A stretch of DNA of 64,000 nucleotides from Takakia lepidozioides (taxonomy: Eukaryota; Streptophyta; Takakiopsida; Takakiales; Takakiaceae). The notes beneath the pieces are model-generated. The model was not told where the DNA came from. It saw nothing but the letters and a program-made list of their open reading frames with translations, and did not search any database. Where the stretch lies: assembly GCA_030704615.1 (NCBI GenBank), contig CM060731.1:69172756-69236755 (forward strand), written 5' to 3'. This document shows, piece after piece, positions 56,083-64,000 of this stretch (position 1 is the first letter of the stretch; every line of letters starts with the position of its first letter). A program made the translations under genes and the position numbers.

Positions 56083-59000
56083 TTAATGATTGGCAAAAAG
56101 CTGTGAAAGTGCACTGTAAAGTGGGGCTGCAGCCCTTGGGGGCCCTACCCCGCCCATCAAGAGGTCCACTGGTCTAATAGTTGGGTCTCCGTAAAAGGAT
56201 ATATTAGCTGAAGAACGTGTTGCAACCACATTGCCCTCAAGAGAGCACCCCACAAATGCGCCTGAAACACCAGCCCACACTATTAAACTCATGAACTAAG
56301 CACTGCCGCTGTACCCCTCTACCATTGGCACAGATCTAGCACATACAGTGGAGCACAGCCACCATAGAGAACATAAGGGAGCAGAAATAAAATGAAATGA
56401 AACTTTATAACGTCCGCGGAAAGCTCAAAAAATGTCCGCATAGAGAGTGCAAGAAACGAAAATAAGGTGCACCCACAGAAAACTAGAGAGCCTACAGGAG
56501 AAGAAAGAAAGAAAGAAAAAAAAAGGAGACTTTATCCAGTGCATGGTGACCCTTCCCATGGGAGAAAAACAAGGAAAGAGAGAGGAAAGCCAGAGAATGA
56601 CTCAGAGGTGTTAAAATACCAATACCTTTGCTACGACTGTAGGTGTAGCAGGCAGCTGCCCCTCCATCACCCGCTCGAACATCAGCTTCGGCAGCTCTGC
56701 CCATGGGTCCGGCCGCCACACTTAGCCCAGCACCCACTGCTAGATGCACTCGCCCACCAAATGCTTTCACTGCACGAGCTGTCCGCAGCACTATAATAAA
56801 GTCTGTCAGCTCCCCACCAGCCTGCAAACCAGCAATGCAGTCATAAGATACCAGATTAGAAACCAGATTGACAGTTCGAATTTCCCATGGATCAGTATGT
56901 TCTGGGGCTGTGCATGTATGTTCATATATATGTGTTCGAAGTTTGAGTGCAGGAAGCTCCCTATGACTCTTGCCTATAACCTATCTGCAAGATACCAACC
57001 CACCCATGGCCACTCATCAGGTTTTCACCCACTAGGGTATGGAGCACTGTTTCAGTGTTATCCAGAACAACATTGAGGGCTTAAAGTGACATCATACTAG
57101 AGGGCATAGTACAGCTTCCAGCACTCATGTAATCTCTCGTTCAAACATATGTGAGACCCCTGTGAGACATGTAGGTGTGGATGCAATGCCAGCCGATGCT
57201 GCACAGTACTAAGAGAATGTACGCATAGGAAAACGTAGCTGTTCGAGCTTCCACATATCCCCTACGAGCCTTTCACAAAAGGATCAATCTGTTGCGTGTG
57301 ATCCGCAACAGTTAGACCCCAACAGGGCTTTAGGTTCAGCCTCAAGATTTTGAAAGTTTGTAGACAGAGGTGCAGGGACTATGTTCTTGATGTACCCGAA
57401 GAGGGTTGCTCTCTCATGAGAATAACCCAGGCTGTGTATCAGAACATGGATATTGTGTTCAGGCTGCCCAGACATTGGGCATTGACAAACTCCATTTCCT
57501 CTCTGCATCTGTTCATTGTTCAATGGTAGACTCTGAGTTTACATTTCAGTGTAGTGCTGAGAATAGGTAGGCCTTTCAGGTCACCTTTAAGGTCCTCACC
57601 CATGTCACTGTACTAAGAGAATGTACTCATAAGATGTTATTTGGCTGCTTGTGGCCATAGACCCCGCACCCAGTTTGGGCGGAACAAGAGGGAATGGACA
57701 CAACCTTTCCTCACCCCGGTAGTGGGACTTACCTTGATATAAACAATTAGTTCGGGCTTTCCAGATATCCTCTAGAAAGCCTTTCAACCAAGCATCCATC
57801 TGCTGTGTGTGAGCTGCCCGGCAACTAGACCCCAACAGGGCCAGGGCTTTAGGCTCAGCCTGGAGACCAAAAGAGCCCATGGGACAGAGAGAATGTACTC
57901 ATAAGACGTTGTTTGCCGTAGCCTTGTGGCCATTGACCCCACGCCCAGTTTGGGCGGAACACAAAGGGACAGAACCTACCCTTGTCAGGGGCCGACGTCG
58001 GTAGTAAGACTAACCTTGGAATAAACAATTGGTCCGGGTTTTCCAGATATCCTCTAGAAATCCCTTTACACAAGCATCAACCTGTTGTGCGTGGTTTGCC
58101 CAATAACTAGGCCCCAAAAGGGCCTGGGCTTTTGGCTCAGCCTCGAGACTTTCAAAGTTGGTAAACAGAGGTACAGGCACAATTCCCTTGATAGATTTGA
58201 AGAGAGCATCTATTTGGTGAGAGAACCCCGGACAATGAATCAGAAAATGAATATTGTCTTCACACAACGGGCAATTGCACTCCCCTCTGCTTCTGTTTGC
58301 TGTTCAACAGTAGGCTTCCTGCCCTGACTTTAAATTTCAGTCTAGTGCCGAGAGTGGGTAGACCCTTGAGGTCATCCATGATGTCCTCCCCCATGTCACA
58401 GGCTGGAAACAAGTTCGGGGAAGTTTTCTGCCTAACTTCATTTTCATCACACAATTTCCTGGCAACAGACATGACTTTGGACACTACAGCCTCTAAGCCA
58501 GATTTATCCAGCAGGGTCAAGACTTACGGGCTAAGATTCAGATCCTTGAGAATCTCTTCTACTCTCTTCCGCCAGGACTTAGCCTGTTTGACTGGGTGAT
58601 CCTGCTTCCAAGATATAGAGTTGATTAGATTAGGATATCTGATGTTGGACATATGTTGCAGCTGACCCCACCATCTAACCTTGAATTCATCTCGTCGGGA
58701 GCTGAAGGAAGGGATGCCAAACTCACCCCAAAACAGCCACATTGGCTGTTCGGGATGGGACAGAGAGAGAGAGAGAGAGAGATCCTAACCTGGGGCCCCC
58801 AGCCAACCCCACATGAGGCGATTGCAGATGGAGCTGACCAAGTGCCATCACTTCTACGAGCAACCACCAGGCCTGTCCCAATCTTGTAAGTCACCATGAA
58901 CCCTGCTTTCAGAACTGTTAGAATCGCCAGCCCTTTGGCTCCCCTGAGCACTGCATCAGGAATTGACTTCTCTGGCTTTATCCTTCCTATCTGCATCCAC

Positions 59001-62000
59001 AGACCCACAAGGATCTCAGGTTTCTCGCCCAAATTGCCAAGCTTTAGGGAACCTACTATTGGAAGTCTCAAGCCTATGGATAGGTTTAGTGATACTGCAC
59101 CAGGTCAGGCTACTGCTAGCAGTTAAGAGGTGGGCACGTTTTAGTGTAGCTTGTAAGGCAATTTTTAGTACCACTTCTTCCCAAAAGACTTGTGTACCCC
59201 CTGAGTACCCAATTTTGAGAGGCAATGCCTTTAACCGGGTTTCTGTGGACCACCTTAGTATGAACAAGACAAGCGTATGTCGATGTGAATCATGTACCAC
59301 TACAGCAGGGAGCCTAACCAGTGGGTAAAAGGGAGACAACACTAGGTTGAAGAGTTACAGGTTTAGCGACATGCCCCAAGGCCCAACTTAATCATCAAAC
59401 TGGAAAGAGCGCATATTGATTCCAGGTATCTACCTTGTAGTAGCTGCGGAGGGTGTTTGTGGCCTTGTATATCTCATGCTCCATGGTGATTCCAAGAGGG
59501 CTGTTCACCCATGCCCGCATACAACTCATATCAGTTACATCATGAGTTGCCAACTGAGCCGCATTACTGACACGGTCAGCCAACATATGTTGGACAGGGT
59601 CCAGCCTCTCACAGCAAGCACCACAGACCCGCTGGGGATCGTTTTCCCGAAAATTCAACGGCAGCAGACACCATCGGGAGGAGCATTCCCCGCAAAATAA
59701 ACCCCCACAGAACCTACAGTGATGTCTTGCACATGCCAATGGTCGAAAGCTCTTTGTACATTGCATGCATGTTGTTGCTGCGCTGTCGGGTACCCATTGA
59801 GGAGGTTCCGCCTCTAGTATGCTTCGTATTCCTCCTCGAACATGTTCGTTGGGTCCAGAGAGGAGGGGGGGAGCACTTGGGATGTGGTCCTGGATCCGCG
59901 TGTTGTCTCGTGCCATCTATTGCAGTGAGTCCAGATGCTGGTTAGTAACTACAAGTGATTAATAATGGTAACTGAGCTTCTTAGTGAGCATATGGATGAC
60001 ACTTGTCGGAAATCAGCAAAGGTCCTCGTATGAAAACTCCAAGAAACTGTTAGATAAAGCCAAGAAGCTATATGGGGTGCGCAGAGGCCGTAGCAACAAA
60101 CATTTACAGCTATGATAAGTGATTTGCATACAAAAAAGGCTAGTATCTGTTTACTGAAAGCACATTGTTCCTTTGAACAATGCAAGCATATTCCACAGAG
60201 ATGACAGTGAAAACAAGCCAATTTGAGTGGGAATTTTGTCATGTAGATAACTATTTAGTGATGGATATGTCAACCTGCTCACAACTCGCAATAGTGATCA
60301 TCTGTGAAGATTAAGTTAGCAGCAAACACAAAACCCGAACATACAAGAGAGATCCCAGTCCCTAGGTACTGTTGCAACACCGTAGGTGGTCTTCAAACCA
60401 CAAAGAGAAGTACTACATCATTCGACATGCCAGGAGTATGAACAGCTTGCGGCACTGAGTACCTAGGGTGCTCCTGACAAGGAAGAAAGGCATTGCCACC
60501 ATACCAAACGAGTTCTCGGACTATTGTATGTGGTGAAGTCCGGCCATGTCTGTACGGAAGTGTCCTCATGTGATGTTTGCAACCTTGTCGTCCCTGAAAT
60601 GATGTTTATTAACCCATTCAGCACATTCCATAGATTCACTTCTGGAAGGTCACGTCTCTCCTCATCACATTGAGCTCTGTCTGCATACCACCCACCAACC
60701 TGGCCAGAGAAGTCACCCCCATAGTAAACTCCTCCGCTGTCCTTGAACCCTTTAGGAGGAACAGACACTGGGATCCAAGCTCCTGTCTCCTCAGGAAGTG
60801 GTAGATCATACATAAGCATCCGGGATCTGGGCCTCTCCCCTGTTTCTACCAGTGCCATGGCATGAGAGGCATCTTGTTGGGCCGCCATGGCTGCCATTCG
60901 CTCAGATTCTGCCTCTACAGCACATGTGGCAGCAGTTGCGGTTTCAGCCCGCTCAAGCACCTCTCTGAGATCCAAGTTGAGGCCTAGACTCAGCTCTGCA
61001 TCGAAGGGTGTACGACACAGTGGGCATAGCGGCGTTACTGAATGCATCTGCACCTGCAGCCAAGGTTCATGTGATCACTGTTACAATCAGAAAAAGCTAC
61101 AGATCGATGATCATGATGCAATACACCAGTGTTGCAAGATAAACAAACCTGTTCAAGGGCAATTGTACTGCAGAAAATATTCCAATATGATGTTTAGATC
61201 CAAGTATGCTGAGCCAACCGTCTTAAATTAGTGTTCCGCAGACATTGACACTCAGAAGTAATAACAAGGTCCAATTTCTCGAGCCAAGCACAGCTTAAAA
61301 CACCTTGGAAAGATTCATCATACTGGCAAAAGCAAACTAGAGGTTTGACAGCTCACAAGAAACTTCCAACTTTCACAAGCAGCTTAACAATAACAAACTC
61401 TCCAGGGTTGTCTGGAAAAGTTCGGGCATTCAAAATACAGAAGGGATGCGACCAGAAGGTACTACGTATTGCCTGCCGCAATCTAAGTGATGAAAGAGCT
61501 GTATGTTAGGGTTCAGGTGATGCTGTGGGTTAGAGCATGTGCATGTGTATGCATGAGAGATGAAGTCCAGTGAAATCCCAGAGAACTTTTGGGACAAGAA
61601 CACACAGAGAGAATAGACAGAGGGAACGTACCACTGATTATTTGCTAGGATATTGGCTGTGTACCCTTAGGGCAGAGTCCCAACAGGATATTGAAACCAA
61701 GCTAAGAAACACAGCTTGAAACTGAACATACCACTCACCCAAAGCCACCAGCCATCCAATTACCTGGACAAGTGTTTGAGTTCAGGGCTAGCGTTAACAT
61801 CATACTCGGAAGCATGCTGCCGATTGCCTACCGTTGCCCTCTATCTTGATACATACGGGAGACTAGGGAAGAGAGCAGAAGAAAATGCCACAAGGTTAGC
61901 AGCAGGGAAGTACCCACCTTCTGCAGGCACCCAAGGCACCCATTGTGACCACAAGCGAGTGATGCCGGGCCACCATTACTGCCCAAAACATCAACACATA

Positions 62001-62085
62001 CAGCACATGTTGGCAAATCCTCGCTGTCAAATGCGACGTGTTTCTTTGACCCCGTCTTCCCAGAATACTTATCCCCCTCACTCAT
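56083..62085 (-). CDS. RING-FYVE-SYLF protein (591 aa, six exons)
   Basis: Exons (minus): 61918-62085, 60505-61053, 59434-59916, 58790-58990, 56626-56821, 56083-56261; GT donors, AG acceptors and phases agree, giving 592 codons including TAA. Start: first ATG after an upstream in-frame stop. RING-HC, residues 27-69: CAVC, CGHNGCLGC and, across intron 1, CPLC. FYVE, about 280-345: WVPD, ARHHCRFCGG and RVCGAC, the WxxD, R(R/K)HHCR and RVC signatures that bind PtdIns3P. SYLF, about 401-591: SIPDAVLRGAKGLAILTV, GVGWGPQ-AGGELTDF, FVGCSLEGNVV. SYLF binds lipid and actin and is named partly after plant FYVE proteins. I infer an endosome-associated protein with possible ubiquitin-ligase activity. Exon 2/3 borders are the least certain. 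Intron 4 hosts a LINE relic in the same direction. Confidence 0.88.
57210..58745 (-). mobile_element. LINE ORF2 C-terminal relic inside intron 4 of the SYLF gene
   Basis: Minus strand: VRWWGQLQHMSNIRYPNL (58680), VEEILKDLNLSPQVLTLLDK, DLKGLPTLGTRLKFKVR, then a finger region CEDNIHFLIHCPGFSH and a tail ending WKTRTNCLFQG. The tail section recurs twice more downstream (about 57605-57890 and 57210-57523; landmarks EAEPKALALLGSSC, GFLEDIWKARTNCL, and a gagaatgtact.ataag boundary). This order (post-RT segment, then CxxC/HxxxC finger) is the C-terminus of a LINE ORF2. It belongs to the same family as the relic at 11843. Stops and shifts make it inactive. It sits between exons 4 and 5. Confidence 0.75.
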
Positions 62086-64000
62086 CCCCAATTTAGTGTA
62101 CTGTGCAAGTATTGACCCCAGAGAAATCTATGAAAGAACGCTCTTGCATCTCTCTGGTTCTCTATCTGTGTCTTCCTTTCTATCTTCCTTCAGGATGCAC
62201 AGTTTCTCGCAACTACAGCAAGCCCTGTTTCTTCTTCGGTCTGTACTCTTCGTATTTCCCTCTTGAAATTTCCTCCCTACCTTGCACCATCATCCAATTT
62301 GAAGTCTTCCCACTGATGAGGAACTCAAAGTAGTCCTCCTTGACGTGTGCTACCTAAAACACAAAACACACGTGCCATATTCACACACTTAACGACTTAA
62401 GAGATAGTCAAACCAACCACATCCAAAACAGGGGGATTAGATGAAGGAGCACGACAGGCTCAGTTTTGAAGAGAAGAGATGCCCTATAGCCAGACATGCA
62501 CATATTTAGCAAAACTAGTAGAATATTCAGTTGCAGATCCTGGCTGTCGGTGTTGATTGTCAGCTACAATCCAAGAAGCTAAAACGGTCCCTTGATGGGA
62601 CAATAGACTCTCCAAGCATACCAGGCACACAGGACCTGGCATAAATCAAGCATCAACAGTGGCAACCTGCCCAGCCACCACCATGCCTTCAAAATTGGGC
62701 TCCGATTGCCGCTCAACAGTAAACAGGGTTATCATCTTCATGGATACATCTACAGCTGTCCCCTAACCAAGGTTAACTTTTACAGGGCACCTGTCAAACT
62801 TCAGCAGTCCGCCTTCGCTCCCAATCCCAGCAGCAGAAGAGAGTATTTGGTGCCAATTCCGAATCAGCACTTATTACTAGACGAGAAAGAATTTGAAAGG
62901 GCATCTTGGCTACTTCCAAAGACAATTGTCACAAGATCTCTCTGGTCCGAATTGTAATTGTCAACAACCATAACCTAACAGCATTCAGTGTCCTAACAAC
63001 GTATCCGATATGTGCGGTACAATGAATACAAACTGCACGGATACAGGCCAACTCGATTTAGAGACAATCAAATTCGTGATTACCCTGCAAACCCTTCAAG
63101 AGAGTTGGGTTTTAACTCGACGACAATTGCCTTCCCCAACTACCGGAGCCTTGAATGGCAGAACCATATGAATAAAACATTCTCGATTTGCGGCCTCCAG
63201 CAACTATGATGAATTCAGACTTCATTCCCACATCCAGCGGACGCTGGGTGCGCACCCTCTAACTCTTATAACCTCACCCAAAACAAATGGGAGAGCAGTC
63301 CAATTCAACTACCCATAACCAGGACGACTTCTTATCACATCCCTTCCAGTATACATCAACCGCTGTTCACAAACACCAACACCCACAAAACGGGCACAGG
63401 TATCGAACACCGAAATTCCCACTAATCGAGATGCTCACCTGGCGCAAGAGATCAAATTGACGACGACAACATACTCTTCATGACTCTTACACCATCACCC
63501 ACCCCAGACAACAGAAAAATTCTCCACCTCCTCCCTCAAAAATCCCCACTAGAGTCGACCAAAGGAGACAAGAGCACCCACATGATGATAGTTTGTTGCA
63601 GAGTCCCCGCCCCCTCCTCCTCCTCCTCCAATTCCAATTCCAATTCCTCTCGCACGCAGGGTAGCTTCAATTCCCAGGAAAGCCCTAACTCAGGCTACAA
63701 GTTTTGAGATGAAGTAAGACCCACGCATAGAAACGACAGAGTGCAGCAACCCAAGTGTCTGTATGCAGCATTCCAGCAGGCAACCTTCCCGGAACGAGAG
63801 CACTGCATCCTTCTAACTCCGGGAGGCCAACAAACAGAAGAAAGACCAAAAAGAAAAAATTGCCAAAAGGCTCATGAGACGTTTGTCATCCGTTATCAGA
63901 TGATGAGGAGCGCAGGATGCTCCTATTCACGTCTATTTCATATCATCGCCTTTCAGGCATTCAGAGTTGATCCCCGCTCCTACCACATCCGAAAGCATGT
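62086..64000. other. Upstream region of the RING-FYVE-SYLF gene, no gene seen
   Basis: It may hold the promoter and 5' UTR, but no TATA-like position can be chosen with confidence. A (ctc)n and (ccaatt)n microsatellite lies near 63611-63645. ORFs at 62706-62957, 63012-63209 and 63480-63707 have no recognisable domain. Confidence 0.4.

Overview
This window looks like nuclear DNA of a land plant. It has intron-rich plant gene families (two cinnamoyl-CoA-reductase-like genes and a RING-FYVE-SYLF gene) scattered in a sea of decayed transposons. A non-seed plant such as a lycophyte, fern or bryophyte seems most likely, because of the mix of LINE and DNA transposon types, but that is inference; no species can be named from the sequence alone.

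Layout. 1-4634: the 3' end of an OTA-type (Tat/Athila-like) Ty3/gypsy retrotransposon, with extra ORFs, polypurine tract and 3' LTR. 4635-6734: a SWIM-finger relic and a satellite-like array of 28-bp palindromes. 6735-11154 (minus): an unclassified zinc-finger/AT-hook transposase-like element broken by one stop and two frameshifts. 11843-12267: a LINE relic that the next element entered. 12268 to about 19470: a second copy of the first retrotransposon family, with 5' LTR, primer site, pre-gag ORF, gag, protease, RT, RNase H and integrase, cut off by a foldback block of perfect palindromes (19471-20475). 21924-22860: a hAT-type MITE with an exact 8-bp target duplication. 23180-24545: a LINE RNase H/C-terminal relic. 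25420-26880 (minus): a receptor-kinase relic. 30.7-34.4 kb: tandem segmental repeats carrying possible copia remains and an orphan reductase exon.

34442-37506 (minus) and 50334-52877 (plus) are two complete six-exon CCR-like genes (334 and 330 aa) in divergent orientation. Their introns align, so they are an inverted duplicate pair. The 12.8 kb between their start codons is full of mobile DNA. It includes a piggyBac-like transposon with TTAA target sites and transposase remains (40759-43265), a related 825-bp MITE (44386-45210), a SINE-like pair, another CAGTG-ended element and a further piggyBac-like right end at 49772.

56083-62085 (minus) is a complete six-exon gene for a 591-aa protein with an N-terminal RING, a central FYVE finger and a C-terminal SYLF domain. 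Its fourth intron carries a LINE relic whose C-terminal part is repeated three times. The remaining long gaps hold no gene that I can support.
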